Shown: positions 1 to 9,945, counted from the first letter of the stretch. The stretch: DNA of 64,000 bases from Bradyrhizobium rifense (GCF_008123425.1 NZ_VSSS01000050.1:1-64000); one strand, 5' to 3'. The notes: generated from the sequence alone by a model not told the origin. Numbers and translations: made by a program.

Positions 1-100
1 TGGTCGGGCAAAACAGGGGCAGGATGGCACGGTGGGATGCGTGGGTGTGCGCCTCTACCCGCGCGGCCCGCTGGCGGGAGAGGCCGGAATCCATCTACCT

Positions 101-180
101 GTCATTGCGAGCGCAGCGAAGCAATCCAGATTGTCTCGGCGGAAAGATCCTGGATTGCTTCGCTTCGCTCGCAATGACGG
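101..180. repeat. dispersed palindromic repeat, copy 1
   Basis: An interrupted inverted repeat: the left arm begins GTCATTGCGAGCGCAGCGAA and its near reverse complement forms the right arm ending in TCGCAATGAC. The same element recurs at 833-912 and 9946-10032. It probably folds as a long hairpin in RNA. The rest of the first 377 bases has no convincing gene; a second repeat type lies at 228-280. Confidence 0.85.
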
Positions 181-227
181 AGAATGAGGACCTTTCGCGA
201 GTCCGACTGCTACCTCCATTGCCGAAG

Positions 228-280
228 CGGCCCCTCACCCCAACCCTCTCCCCGTAAGAACGGGGCGAGGGAGTGCACCG
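228..280. repeat. short intergenic repeat (CCCTCACCCC/CGGGGCGAGGG type)
   Basis: About 53 bases that recur almost unchanged at 36873-36926, including the hairpin CTCCCCGTAAGAACGGGGCGAG. Both copies end in a GCACCG tail and lie in intergenic DNA, so this is a dispersed non-coding element. Confidence 0.8.
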
Positions 281-377
281 TGCGCGCCATCCCCATCATG
301 TTGCCGCCGCGATCGATCGGATAGATTGCAGCATCTGATTCGCTTTCCCCTTGAAAAATAGCCCCCGGAGACGCCCC

Positions 378-812
378 ATGAAGATTGCTTCCACCTTGCG
401 TGCCGCGCTGGTCGCCATTGCCGCGTTGGCCGGCCTCTCGACCGCGGCGCTGGCCGATGGCGGCACCGTGGTGCTGACGATCTACAAGGCGGGCTGGATC
501 ATTGGTGGTTCGGGTGGCTCGGGCGTGCTGAACTTCCGCGGCCGCGCCTATTCGCTTTCGACCGGCGGGCTTGATTACGGTCTCGTCTTCGGCGGCTCCA
601 AGACCGTGCTGCGCGGCCGCGTCTCCAACATCAACCGTCCCTCCGATGTCGCCGGCGTCTATGGCGCTGCCGGTGCCGGCCTCGCCGTCGGCCGCGGCGC
701 CCGCGCCATCGTACTCACCAACCAGAAGGGCGCGGTGCTGGAGCTGTCGGGCTACCAGACCGGGTTGATGGCCAATGCGGATCTGAGCGGGCTTGCGATC
801 ACGATGCGGTAG
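378..812 (+). CDS. exported glycine-rich protein of unknown function
   Basis: 144 residues. The N-terminus reads as a Sec signal peptide: MKIAST, a hydrophobic stretch, and a likely cleavage after ALA near residue 26. The mature part is rich in Gly, Ala and Val and looks beta-rich (for example GGSGGSGVLNFRGRAYSL). I do not recognise a family with confidence; the texture loosely resembles small envelope proteins of the DUF1134 or SYLF kind. The ATG at 378 is preferred because GGAG at 367-370 sits 7 bases upstream, and an ATG 27 bases earlier would disrupt the signal peptide. It is flanked on both sides by palindromic repeats and stands alone. Periplasmic location is inferred. Confidence 0.7.
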   Translation: MKIASTLRAALVAIAALAGLSTAALADGGTVVLTIYKAGWIIGGSGGSGVLNFRGRAYSLSTGGLDYGLVFGGSKTVLRGRVSNINRPSDVAGVYGAAGAGLAVGRGARAIVLTNQKGAVLELSGYQTGLMANADLSGLAITMR

Positions 813-832
813 GAGCGCGCTGCATCAACATC

Positions 833-912
833 GTCATTGCGAGCGCAGCGAAGCAATCCAGACCGTCGCCGCGGAAAGATTCTGGATTGCTTCGCTACGC
901 TCGCAATGACGG
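833..912. repeat. dispersed palindromic repeat, copy 2
   Basis: Nearly the same 80-base inverted repeat as at 101-180, between the exported protein and the end of the minus-strand GST gene. It may act as a shared transcript end for these convergent genes, but it has no T-run. Confidence 0.85.
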
Positions 913-918
913 AACCGA

Positions 919-1617
919 TTACACGCTCACCATCGCATGAACCCGCTCGCAATGCGCGACGAGGTTCTTCTGCGCATCGACGAATGCCTTCAACGGCGTC
1001 GGGATCGGGAAATAATAGATATTCGCGATGAAGCCGTAGATGCCGGCATCACAGCTGGTCGGCCGCTCGCCATCCACAAAGCCGTTCGCCGGCACGATCT
1101 CGGCCAGCACCTGCAGATCGGCAAGCCCCCGCGCGTAAGCCTGCTCGGGCGTGTAGCGGCCGATGCCCTGGTAGTGATAGCGCTGCGCATTATAGGCCTT
1201 CGCCTTCTCGAAGCCATCAGCGTCGATCTGCGGGTGCTGCGCGATGAAACCGTCGCGAAACGCCGGATAATAGCGTTCGTCCTTCCAGCGCGAATAGGAC
1301 ATCACCCAGTAGAGATCGTCGAGCATGCGCGTGACGAGATGATGGGTGCGGCGCTGCGCCGGCGACAGCGCGGCATCGATGGTCAGATGATACTTTGCGA
1401 TCGCGTGCGCGATGATCGTCTCGCTGTCGCCGATAGTCTCGCCGTCTTCGACGATGTAAGGAAGCTGCCCGCGTGGGGCGGCGGAGGCATCGAACACGTG
1501 CTCGTGCACGAACGGCACGCCCGCGAGCTTCAGGAACGCGTAGACCTTGAGCCCGTAGCCGTTGTTGTCGGCGACGCCGAACAATTGCGGATAGGAATAG
1601 AGGGTCAGCATTGACAT
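919..1617 (-). CDS. glutathione S-transferase family protein
   Basis: 232 residues. An N-terminal thioredoxin-like domain (about 1-80) carries the usual GST features: a beta-alpha-beta start (LTLYSYP), the cis-Pro region QLPYIVEDG and the ESxT-type turn (GDSETII). A helical C-terminal domain follows. The spacing and the SRWKDERYYPAF segment suggest a metaxin/Fax-like GST subgroup rather than a classical detoxifying enzyme. Cytosolic conjugation or glutathione-linked chemistry is a family inference; the substrate is unknown. AGGAG lies just upstream of two in-frame ATGs (1617 and 1611), so the start may shift by two codons. Confidence 0.85.
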   Translation of the reverse strand: MSMLTLYSYPQLFGVADNNGYGLKVYAFLKLAGVPFVHEHVFDASAAPRGQLPYIVEDGETIGDSETIIAHAIAKYHLTIDAALSPAQRRTHHLVTRMLDDLYWVMSYSRWKDERYYPAFRDGFIAQHPQIDADGFEKAKAYNAQRYHYQGIGRYTPEQAYARGLADLQVLAEIVPANGFVDGERPTSCDAGIYGFIANIYYFPIPTPLKAFVDAQKNLVAHCERVHAMVSV

Positions 1618-1734
1618 CTCGCTCCTGGTTCGTGGTTGACGAAATCAAGCTCCATCGGCTGTCGACCACCTCTCCCTACGGGAGAGGTGACCGGTTTCCG
1701 GGCTCGCGTCGAGTCAATCAATCTCAACGCGCCA

Positions 1735-2121
1735 TCAACGTGTTGGCACCTGGTCGGCGGTGGTGCTCGCCTGCGCTCGCTTGCTGGAGCGGATCATCAG
1801 GAACGATCCTGATGTGCCCGGCAGCTGCCAGCGCCCGTCGATCTCGGTCGCCTCTCCGTTCATGATGCCGTCGTACTGGACAATGTCGAAGCCGTAGCCC
1901 GGCGGCTCATAGCGTTTGACGAACGACACGACGCTGCCGGCGCGATGGCCCGTGATCGAGGCGCTGTGGGTTCGCACCGGGCAGCGCGGATTCGAGCAGG
2001 GTTCGGTGACGTGGCCTTCGATCGCGCCGCCGGCCTCGACCAGCGTCGCGGTGAACGTGACCATTCCCGTGCCGGGTTGGATGTATGTGCCGTCCCAGGC
2101 ACCGGAGAGATCGTCGCTCAC
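1735..2121 (-). CDS. conserved hypothetical protein
   Basis: 128 residues from a GTG start. GAGGAAG lies about 8 bases upstream of this GTG; the frame stays open upstream only with a TTG and unconvincing sequence. The protein begins SDDLSGAWDGTYIQPGTG and has alternating hydrophobic and polar strands with two close cysteines (PCSNPRC), suggesting a small beta-barrel or lipocalin-like fold. No signal peptide is visible. I do not recognise a named family. It is a single gene divergent from the VOC gene at 2399. Confidence 0.6.
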   Translation of the reverse strand: MSDDLSGAWDGTYIQPGTGMVTFTATLVEAGGAIEGHVTEPCSNPRCPVRTHSASITGHRAGSVVSFVKRYEPPGYGFDIVQYDGIMNGEATEIDGRWQLPGTSGSFLMIRSSKRAQASTTADQVPTR

Positions 2122-2398
2122 AGCAGTGGCTTCCTCGACATGAAGTGCGCCGGTTGAGGCTCGGCTGTTCCGTCCCACGTTCTTCCACCCCAAGTGGTAT
2201 CGCCGCCATCACGCCCTTGCAATAGTCCGCACGCGACGTCGATCGATCGGAGGATGCCAGATATCATTCGTTTGGCTGAGGCCGCGCCTCTCAGGGTCGA
2301 AAAAGTGCTATTCCGCCTGTCGGATTATCGCCCGCGCGTTCGTCCTTCGAGCGACGGCGCGCGTGTGCGCGTCCGGTTCGAGGCAAAGGATAGCGCAT

Positions 2399-2836
2399 AT
2401 GACCTCCATCACGCCGTTTCTCTGGTTCGACAACAACGTTCCGGAAGCTGTCGCCTTCTACAAATCGGTGTTCCCCAATGCGAAGGTCGAGACCGTCAGC
2501 GACTTCATGGCGGTGTTCGAGCTCGAAGGGCAGCGCTTCAACGCACTCAATGGCGGGCCGCAATACCGCTTCAACGAGGCCGTGTCGTTCTTCATCAGCG
2601 TCGAGACGCAGGACGAGGTGGATTATTTCTGGAGCCGCCTCACCGCCGACGGCGGCGAGGAATCCCGCTGCGGCTGGCTGAAGGATAAGTTTGGGCTGTC
2701 CTGGCAGGTGGTGCCATCAGCGCTCGGCCGATATCTCGGCGATGCCGATCGGACCAAGGCCAACCGCGTCATGCAGGCGATGATGGGGATGCAGAAGATC
2801 GTGATCGCGGAGTTGGACAAGGCGTATGCGGGGTGA
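2399..2836 (+). CDS. VOC superfamily protein (PhnB-like / 3-demethylubiquinone methyltransferase-like domain)
   Basis: 145 residues. The sequence matches the PhnB-like glyoxalase/VOC family: TPFLWFDNNVPEAVAFYKSV at the start, ELEGQRFNALNGGPQYRFNEA in the middle, and a C-terminal WLKDKFGLSWQVVP block. In this family the beta-alpha-beta-beta-beta modules form a metal-binding pocket, but many PhnB-like members lack a known reaction. The ATG at 2399 is chosen because AAAGGA lies about 8 bases upstream and the family motif starts right after it. A strong terminator hairpin follows. Confidence 0.9.
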   Translation: MTSITPFLWFDNNVPEAVAFYKSVFPNAKVETVSDFMAVFELEGQRFNALNGGPQYRFNEAVSFFISVETQDEVDYFWSRLTADGGEESRCGWLKDKFGLSWQVVPSALGRYLGDADRTKANRVMQAMMGMQKIVIAELDKAYAG

Positions 2837-2847
2837 GGGCGACAGTC

Positions 2848-2876
2848 ATGCCGGCGCTCGTCGCGCCGGCATTTTA
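2848..2876 (+). terminator. intrinsic terminator after the VOC gene
   Basis: A perfect 10-bp stem (ATGCCGGCGC / GCGCCGGCAT), a 5-base loop and then TTTT, 12 bases after the VOC stop codon. Confidence 0.75.
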
Positions 2877-2892
2877 CATCCGAACCTCATCC

Positions 2893-3789
2893 TTATGGCA
2901 ACACGGTTCGCCGCCGGTCCAACGAATTCGAATGGACCATCCATTGCGGCAGCGGCTCGCCGTCGCGATGCCTGCCACCCGCGCACGCCGCCGCCCAGGC
3001 CGCGATGGCGCCGAGCAGAATGGCTGTTGCCACCGAGAACGCCAGGATGATCGTGCTCCGCCGGGATCGCGCGATCGCGGTCTTGGCGTTGGCAATGACG
3101 GTGTCGACCCGGCGTTCGGCGTCGGTCGCCGCGAGGCCGGTTGCGCCGGCGACTTGCTGGATCAGGTAACTCCTGTCGTCCGTGCTCATGCCGTCATGGC
3201 TTGACGATGTGAGCAGGATGCGGCCCGCTTCAGCGCGTTCCGAACTGAGATCGGTCGTGGGGGCCCGGCGCCCGGCGCGGTAAAGCCGGTCCAGTTCATA
3301 GCTCAGCAACGGCTCGGCGGCGCTCGTCCGCGCCGACGTCGCGCCTGCAGGATTGCGCGACAAGGTCGCCGCACCCAGCAGCGTGGCGAGGATCGCGCCC
3401 ATCACAACGGCCAGGGCCCAGACCGCCAACCCATGCAGGCCATCCACCTGCTCGGTGTGCTCCACGGGGCCTCCCGGGGCGGCCGGTGTTCGAACCCAGC
3501 CGGTGACATAGCCGCCCAACCCGAAGCTGAGGATCGCCTGCAGGATCAGGTAAATGCCGGACAGGATCCACAACGCCGCGGAGGCGTCGCGCCAGGTCGG
3601 CGAAGCGGACGTGACGCCCAGCCCGACGCTGGCGCCGAATGTCACCAGGACAAACGACAGCGCCGTTGCCGCAAACGCGCCGAGCAGAATCGGCGACCAT
3701 TGCAGATATCGCGGCCCGCGATCGGCGCGGTACGCCTCGATATCGGCGCGCGGTGCCGGGGGAAGACTTTCCATGGACATTTCCATCAT
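2893..3789 (-). CDS. multi-pass membrane protein of unknown function
   Basis: 298 residues. Hydrophobic segments lie at about 30-60, 72-98, 122-145 and 243-268. Between them is a soluble stretch (roughly 150-240) with Ser/Arg-rich helices. Residues after the last segment are basic and probably cytoplasmic. I recognise no enzyme motif. The start region holds four in-frame ATGs within 16 codons (MMEMSM), with AAGG just before the first, so the exact start is uncertain. It begins 7 bases after the stop of the 24-residue microprotein gene and is almost certainly co-transcribed with it. Confidence 0.75.
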   Translation of the reverse strand: MMEMSMESLPPAPRADIEAYRADRGPRYLQWSPILLGAFAATALSFVLVTFGASVGLGVTSASPTWRDASAALWILSGIYLILQAILSFGLGGYVTGWVRTPAAPGGPVEHTEQVDGLHGLAVWALAVVMGAILATLLGAATLSRNPAGATSARTSAAEPLLSYELDRLYRAGRRAPTTDLSSERAEAGRILLTSSSHDGMSTDDRSYLIQQVAGATGLAATDAERRVDTVIANAKTAIARSRRSTIILAFSVATAILLGAIAAWAAACAGGRHRDGEPLPQWMVHSNSLDRRRTVLP

Positions 3790-3795
3790 CCTTGC

Positions 3796-3870
3796 TCAGC
3801 GTAGGCCGAAAAAGGACAGCACAGCGAGGATCACCACGACCAAGCCCACGAGGTAAATCAAACCGTTCAT
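3796..3870 (-). CDS. 24-residue single-span membrane microprotein
   Basis: ATG at 3870 with GGAGG exactly 5 bases upstream, an excellent ribosome site. The product starts MNGLIYLVG, is one hydrophobic helix (residues 3-20) and ends FFGLR. It lies directly upstream of, and very close to, the membrane protein gene at 2893-3789. Tiny proteins of this form are, to my recollection, conserved in Rhizobiales but uncharacterised. A role as a partner or regulator of the downstream membrane protein is inference from the operon. Confidence 0.7.
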   Translation of the reverse strand: MNGLIYLVGLVVVILAVLSFFGLR

Positions 3871-4048
3871 TGTCGCCTCCATCACATTTGCCGGCGTCAA
3901 TCTCCTCTGTCCGTCAAAGTTCCTATTCCGGGAAAATGTTGCAAACGGGAGGCCCCGGTGGGCTGCGCCAGCCCACCCTGCGCAGCGATCCACTTCGCCC
4001 GTTAGCCCTGGGTCGCTATACTGCCGACCTCAGCAGAATGGTGATCTC

Positions 4049-4777
4049 ATGGGAAACGAATTGGCAGGCAAAATTGCCGCCGTGACCGGGGCCGCGTCGG
4101 GCATCGGGCTGGCGAGCACTGAAGCAATGCTGGCCGCGGGCGCGCGCGTGGTGATGGTCGACCGCGATGAGGCCGCGCTGAAGGCGCTCGGCAGCAAGCA
4201 TGGCGACGCGGTGATCCCGCTGGTCGTCGATCTGCTGGATCCCAAGGACTGCGCAACGCTGCTGCCGCGCGTCCTGGAGAAGGCAGGGCAGCTCGACATC
4301 CTGCATGCCAATGCGGGCACCTATGTCGGCGGCGATCTCATCGATGCCGACAATATGGCGATCGACCGGATGCTGAACCTGAATGTCAACGTCGTGATGA
4401 AGAACGTGCACGACGTGCTGCCGCACATGATCGCGCGACGGACCGGCGACATCATCGTCACGAGTTCGCTGGCGGCGCATTTTCCGACGCCGTGGGAGCC
4501 GGTCTATGCGTCGTCCAAATGGGCGATCAACTGCTTCGTCCAGACGGTGCGGCGCCAGGTCTTCAAGCACGGCATTCGCGTCGGCTCGATCTCGCCCGGC
4601 CCGGTCGTGACCTCGCTGCTCGCGGACTGGCCACCTGAGAAGCTGCAGGAAGCCAGGGACTCGGGCAGCCTGCTGGAGGCCAGTGAAGTGGCTACCGTGG
4701 TGATGTTCATGCTGACCCGGCCGCGCGGCATGACCATCCGCGACGTGGTCATGCTGCCGACCAATTTCGATCTGTAG
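4049..4777 (+). CDS. short-chain dehydrogenase/reductase (ribitol 2-dehydrogenase-like)
   Basis: 242 residues, a classical SDR with all hallmarks: the nucleotide-binding TGAASGIG at 13-20, NAG at 88-90, serines at 139-140 and the catalytic Tyr153/Lys157 pair in YASSK. Asp38 after the second beta strand (MVDRD) favours NAD(H) over NADP(H). The closest family I recall is ribitol 2-dehydrogenase, but the substrate cannot be read from the sequence. It is a single gene ending near a dispersed repeat at 4799. Cytosolic. Confidence 0.85.
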   Translation: MGNELAGKIAAVTGAASGIGLASTEAMLAAGARVVMVDRDEAALKALGSKHGDAVIPLVVDLLDPKDCATLLPRVLEKAGQLDILHANAGTYVGGDLIDADNMAIDRMLNLNVNVVMKNVHDVLPHMIARRTGDIIVTSSLAAHFPTPWEPVYASSKWAINCFVQTVRRQVFKHGIRVGSISPGPVVTSLLADWPPEKLQEARDSGSLLEASEVATVVMFMLTRPRGMTIRDVVMLPTNFDL

Positions 4778-4798
4778 GGCGGCGGCGCGTGCTCTAAC

Positions 4799-4905
4799 TC
4801 CTCATGATGAGGAGGCGCGAAGCGCCGTCTCGAACCATGCAGGCCCCGATCTCGCCCGCGGCCATCCTTCGAGACGACCGCTTCGCGGTCTCCTCAGGAT
4901 GAGGG
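4799..4905. repeat. dispersed repeat of the CTCAKGATGAGG / CCTTCGAGACG family, copy 1
   Basis: Composed of CTCATGATGAGGAGGCGCGA, then a middle part, then CCTTCGAGACGACCGCTTCG and CTCCTCAGGATGAGG. The outer arms are inverted. A near copy lies at 5746-5857 and diverged copies at 17495-17602 and 19031-19165. Confidence 0.8.
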
Positions 4906-4922
4906 CGGTGGGTGTGGCGGGC

Positions 4923-5570
4923 TTAACTCGTCGACGCCGCCGTGAAAACCGCCAGCTGCGCATCGAACGCGCGGCGGAAGGCCGGGCGCGCTTCACCGCG
5001 GGCGACATAGGACGAGAGGGTCGGATAGCCGTCGAGGATGCGCGATGCGTTCAGCCTGCGCAGCACCGTCACCATCAGGAGATCGCCGGCGCAAAATGCG
5101 CCGTCGAGCCAGTCGGCCCCACCGAGATGGCGGGACAATTCGTCGAGCCGGACGCGGACGCTATTCTGGAGGACAGGCAGGCGCTCGTCATGCCAGCTCC
5201 TGTCGCGTTCAAACAGCATCGCCATCCCGAGCTCGACAATCGGCGGCTCCATCGTGTTGAGCGCGGCAAACATCCACGCGATGGCGCGCGCCCTGGCGTT
5301 CGGCTCGGCCGGCAGCAATCCGTCATGATGCTCGGCGATATGGAGCACGATCGCGCCGGTCTCGAACAGTGCGAGATCGCCGTCCTCGAAGGTCGGGATT
5401 TGCCCGAACGGATGCAGGGCGAGATGCGACGGCTGCTTCATCGCCTCGAACGACACCAGGCGAACGTCATAGGGCTGCCCCACCTCCTCGAGCGCCCAGC
5501 GCACCCGCATGTCGCGCGCCTGTCCCCTGCCGCGGTCGGGCGAGTTTGCGAAGGCGGTGATGGTGGGCAT
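4923..5570 (-). CDS. glutathione S-transferase family protein
   Basis: 215 residues. N-terminal thioredoxin-fold domain with VRWALEEVGQPYDVRLV, the conserved cis-Pro loop (FGQIPTFEDGDLALFET) and a SNAIL/TRAIL-like helix (ETGAIVLHIA). A C-terminal helical domain ends with the usual PAFRRAF motif. GST in the theta/beta-like range; the substrate is unknown. The ATG at 5570 has GGAG upstream and coincides with the conserved family start. The frame remains open for another 118 codons upstream through repeat DNA, which I regard as non-coding. Confidence 0.88.
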   Translation of the reverse strand: MPTITAFANSPDRGRGQARDMRVRWALEEVGQPYDVRLVSFEAMKQPSHLALHPFGQIPTFEDGDLALFETGAIVLHIAEHHDGLLPAEPNARARAIAWMFAALNTMEPPIVELGMAMLFERDRSWHDERLPVLQNSVRVRLDELSRHLGGADWLDGAFCAGDLLMVTVLRRLNASRILDGYPTLSSYVARGEARPAFRRAFDAQLAVFTAASTS

Positions 5571-5845
5571 GCGGGGTCTCCGGGGTGATGGCGCTTTGGA
5601 TCCAGAGGACGAACGAGCGGGGCGGATTCCGACAGCGCCGTAGGGTAGGCAAAGCGCAAGCGTGCCTACCGTCCTACCGGATTTGAGGAGTGATGGTGGG
5701 GACGGCGCAAGAGCGCCTTTTGCCCATCCTACGAAGCTGACGGTGCTCCTCCTCATGGTGAGGAGGCGCGAAGCGCCGTCTCGAACCATGCAGGCCCCGT
5801 ATCTCACCCGCGGCCATCCTTCGAGACGACCGCTTCGCGGTCTCC
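5571..5845. repeat. intergenic repeat block (two repeat types)
   Basis: No gene. It holds a hairpin around 5640-5672 (GTAGGCA ... TGCCTAC), a degenerate GATGGTGGGG...CCCATCCTAC inverted repeat to about 5732, and the second copy of the CTCATGGTGAGG/CCTTCGAGACG repeat at 5746-5857. Confidence 0.75.
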
Positions 5846-6388
5846 TCAGGATGAGGTCTGTGGATGTTGAACGTTCAGCACAGCGATCCAATCCGCCAGA
5901 TCCCGCCACGGCTCCAGCGTCCAATGCCCGGACGCCGCACCGGACGGCGACGGCAACACAAAAATCTCCGGCAAACTCTCATCCCGCGGCTGCCGCCCCA
6001 GCGCAATGCTGCTCGACGGCCGGCCGTAAAACAAGCTCGCCGCCTTCTTGCTTGTGAACGCAATCGTCCTTGGCCGATATTTTTCCATCTTTGCCCTGAA
6101 CCCCAACACGTCGATCGATGCGGCCTCGATCTGATGATCCATCCCCGCACCCGACTTGGAGAGATCGGTGAAGCCGATCCCAAGCTCGATCAGCGAAGCG
6201 AACTCGCCCGGCTGATAGCGTCGCGGCGTGATCCCGGCCTCATGGATCGCGCGCCAGAAGCGGTTGTCGGGATGGGCGTAGTAGTGCCCGAGTTCGGCCG
6301 AGCGGGTGCTGGCGGCGGTGCCGACGAAGACGAGGCGGAGGTTGGGGCGGAGCTGGTCGGGGAGGCGTTGGAGAGTGGGCACGGGCAT
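5846..6388 (-). CDS. mug: Mug/TDG-like mismatch-specific DNA glycosylase
   Basis: 180 residues from the ATG at 6388; in-frame ATGs at 6448 and 6460 are alternatives and none has a clear Shine-Dalgarno. The family block YYAHPDNRFWRAIHEAG at about 34-50 is typical of G/U mismatch-specific glycosylases, and LPSPSG near the end corresponds to the second active-site loop. The usual GINPG active-site motif is replaced by GTAAS at residues 23-27, so the catalytic Asn is absent at that position. Base excision of U or a related lesion from DNA is the family role; substrate choice may differ here. The gene is divergent from the DUF6429 gene. Confidence 0.75.
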   Translation of the reverse strand: MPVPTLQRLPDQLRPNLRLVFVGTAASTRSAELGHYYAHPDNRFWRAIHEAGITPRRYQPGEFASLIELGIGFTDLSKSGAGMDHQIEAASIDVLGFRAKMEKYRPRTIAFTSKKAASLFYGRPSSSIALGRQPRDESLPEIFVLPSPSGAASGHWTLEPWRDLADWIAVLNVQHPQTSS

Positions 6389-6503
6389 TTCGGTGAGACC
6401 AATCAGCTCGCTCAATTGGATTGCATATGGCGCGTTGGAGGGAACCATTGCGGATTGCATAATGCCGAATAGGATAGTCCCAACGTCACGCGGGAGGTTT
6501 ACG

Positions 6504-6728
6504 ATGGCCGTCAGCAAGGACAAAATCGATGACGCGGCATTGGCCTTGCTCTATCTGACTCTGCACGATGACTATCGAGCGTGGAAGGGCTTCGACTGGG
6601 ATGTGCTCGGCCGCCTGCATGACAAGGGAATGATTGATGATCCCGTTGGCAAGGTAAAGTCGGTGGTGTTCACCCAGGAGGGACTCGAACGGGCGAAGGC
6701 GCTGTTCAAGGAGTTGTTCGAGGATTAA
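6504..6728 (+). CDS. DUF6429 family small protein
   Basis: 74 residues. The sequence (KIDDAALALLYLTLHD, AWKGFDWDVLGRLHDKG, DPVGKVKSVVFTQEG) matches my memory of DUF6429, a small helical domain of unknown function with a winged-helix-like layout. GGGAGG lies 7 bases before the ATG at 6504, an excellent ribosome site that fixes the start. The stop is 4 bases before the GTG of the next gene, so the two are coupled. Confidence 0.8.
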   Translation: MAVSKDKIDDAALALLYLTLHDDYRAWKGFDWDVLGRLHDKGMIDDPVGKVKSVVFTQEGLERAKALFKELFED

Positions 6729-6732
6729 GGCC

Positions 6733-7284
6733 GTGCCGACGAACCGCGAGGAACTGGCCGCCGCCTATGCGGCGCCCGGCCGCCACTATCACAACCTCTC
6801 GCACATCGAGGACTGTCTCGCTGCGCTCGCACGAGTGGAAGGGATCTCGGCAGCCGAGCGTGAAATCCTGTCGGAGGCGATCTGGTGGCATGACATCGTT
6901 TACGATCCGACCCGATCGGACAATGAAGAGCTCAGCGCGCAGCTGGCCGAGAGGAACATCCGCGCCGATCTTCGCGATGAGGTGGGCCGCCTGATCCGCC
7001 TCACCAAGACGCATGCGGTCCAAGCGGACGATCGCCTCGGCGCGATCCTGATCTCGATCGACCTCAGCATTCTCGGCGCAGCGCCCGCGCGCTACGACGC
7101 GTATGCGGCTGCGATCCGACAGGAATTCATCCACGTCAGCGACAGCGACTATCGCGCCGGCCGTGCCCGGGTGTTGCGTCAGTTCGCCGCCCGCACGGTC
7201 ATCTATCCCGATGGTGGCTTCGCCGCGAAATATGACCGGACGGCGCGCGACAACCTTGCGCGGGAGCTTGCGTCGTTGAGCTGA
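6733..7284 (+). CDS. predicted HD-type metal-dependent hydrolase (COG4339-like)
   Basis: 183 residues from a GTG at 6733, the only start consistent with the family N-terminus (AAAYAAPGRHYHNLSHIEDCL). The HYHN motif at 18-21, the WWHDIVYD motif near 51-58 and later Asp/Asn residues (SDNEELSA) make the metal-binding set of this HD-like family. Members are predicted phosphohydrolases, but none that I know of has a firm substrate. It follows the DUF6429 gene with a 4-base gap, so probably one transcript. Confidence 0.85.
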   Translation: MPTNREELAAAYAAPGRHYHNLSHIEDCLAALARVEGISAAEREILSEAIWWHDIVYDPTRSDNEELSAQLAERNIRADLRDEVGRLIRLTKTHAVQADDRLGAILISIDLSILGAAPARYDAYAAAIRQEFIHVSDSDYRAGRARVLRQFAARTVIYPDGGFAAKYDRTARDNLARELASLS

Positions 7285-7310
7285 GCTGACGTTGCGCTCG
7301 GTGCGACTCC

Positions 7311-7385
7311 GTAGCCCGCATGAGCGACAGCGACATGCGGGGCAACTGTCGATCCCGGATGTCGCTTCGCTCATCCGGGCTACGC
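7311..7385. repeat. palindromic intergenic repeat (GTAGCCCG...CGGGCTAC)
   Basis: Outer arms GTAGCCCGCATGAGCGA and TCGCTCATCCGGGCTAC are inverted around a 35-base centre. It occupies the space between the convergent HD hydrolase and the orphan gene at 7402. Confidence 0.75.
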
Positions 7386-7401
7386 TTGCCACGTCACTGC
7401 T

Positions 7402-7743
7402 CTAATAGGGATAGATCGGCCCAGCATCTTCTCGCGCAATCTTTTGCAGAGAGATGGGATCGAATGTCTTGGCAAGAATGACGCACCATGTCTTCCCAGG
7501 ACTAACTATCTGGATGAGATTGCATTGTATGTCCCACCCTCCGACGGTTGCAGCTCGAACTTGGCTAATCCCGTTCATCAGGTTTGCTCCCATGCCGAGA
7601 GCCTGATTTTTGACGCCCGCGGGGACAACATCCCAACCGATGGATTCGATATCAACTTGAGCGGACGAGTTTAGCAGGGCGAACGCCGAAGATTCTACGA
7701 GATCATGCAAGAGCGAGGAAAATAGCTTGCATTCTGCAGTCAT
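7402..7743 (-). CDS. hypothetical protein with AT-richer composition
   Basis: 113 residues. No family recognised. Start at 7743 is chosen because GGAG lies 6 bases upstream; the frame is open further upstream but without a ribosome site. Composition is noticeably less GC-rich than its neighbours and it uses codons (TTG, ATA, GTA, AAT) that are rare here, hinting at later acquisition. The sequence is moderately hydrophobic in places (KTWCVILAKTF) but has no clear membrane segment. It is flanked by a repeat on one side and terminator-like hairpins on the other, so it is a single-gene unit. Confidence 0.55.
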   Translation of the reverse strand: MTAECKLFSSLLHDLVESSAFALLNSSAQVDIESIGWDVVPAGVKNQALGMGANLMNGISQVRAATVGGWDIQCNLIQIVSPGKTWCVILAKTFDPISLQKIAREDAGPIYPY

Positions 7744-7834
7744 GGCACGCTCCATCCAATACGACGAAAATGGATTAATTCTAGCTAAGATTGCATACGA
7801 ATGGAATGCCCCAGATGAAGATGTTCGAATGAAG

Positions 7835-7858
7835 AAAGCCGGGCATTCACCCGGCTTT
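7835..7858. terminator. bidirectional hairpin
   Basis: Perfect 9-bp stem AAAGCCGGG / CCCGGCTTT with a CATTCA loop, so an A-run and T-run flank the stem in either direction. It separates the AT-rich orphan gene from the thiamine operon. Confidence 0.5.
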
Positions 7859-7934
7859 ATGGATGCCCTTGTCAAGCCCGGGGGGCACGACGAGGGAGAA
7901 ATGATTTCATTTCGACGCGATGAACTAACAACAA

Positions 7935-7955
7935 GGCCGGGCTAGTTGCCCGGCC
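7935..7955 (-). terminator. putative terminator of the thiamine operon
   Basis: Stem GGCCGGGC / GCCCGGCC with a 5-base loop, 28 bases downstream of the thiC stop. On the minus strand it is followed by TTGTTGTTAG, which is moderately T-rich. Confidence 0.6.
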
Positions 7956-7982
7956 TCTCGCTCGAATAGGCGACGAGATCTC

Positions 7983-9884
<1,902 letters not shown>

Positions 9885-9945
9885 GGGATCCTCCGGTTTA
9901 ATTCTGTGGTGTGTGCGTCTGGGCGACGGCGGTGAATTCTTGCTC

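Noticed and set aside
7727..7945. 72-codon plus-strand frame across the hairpins near thiC
   Set aside because: Spans two terminator-like hairpins and overlaps the orphan gene's start antisense.
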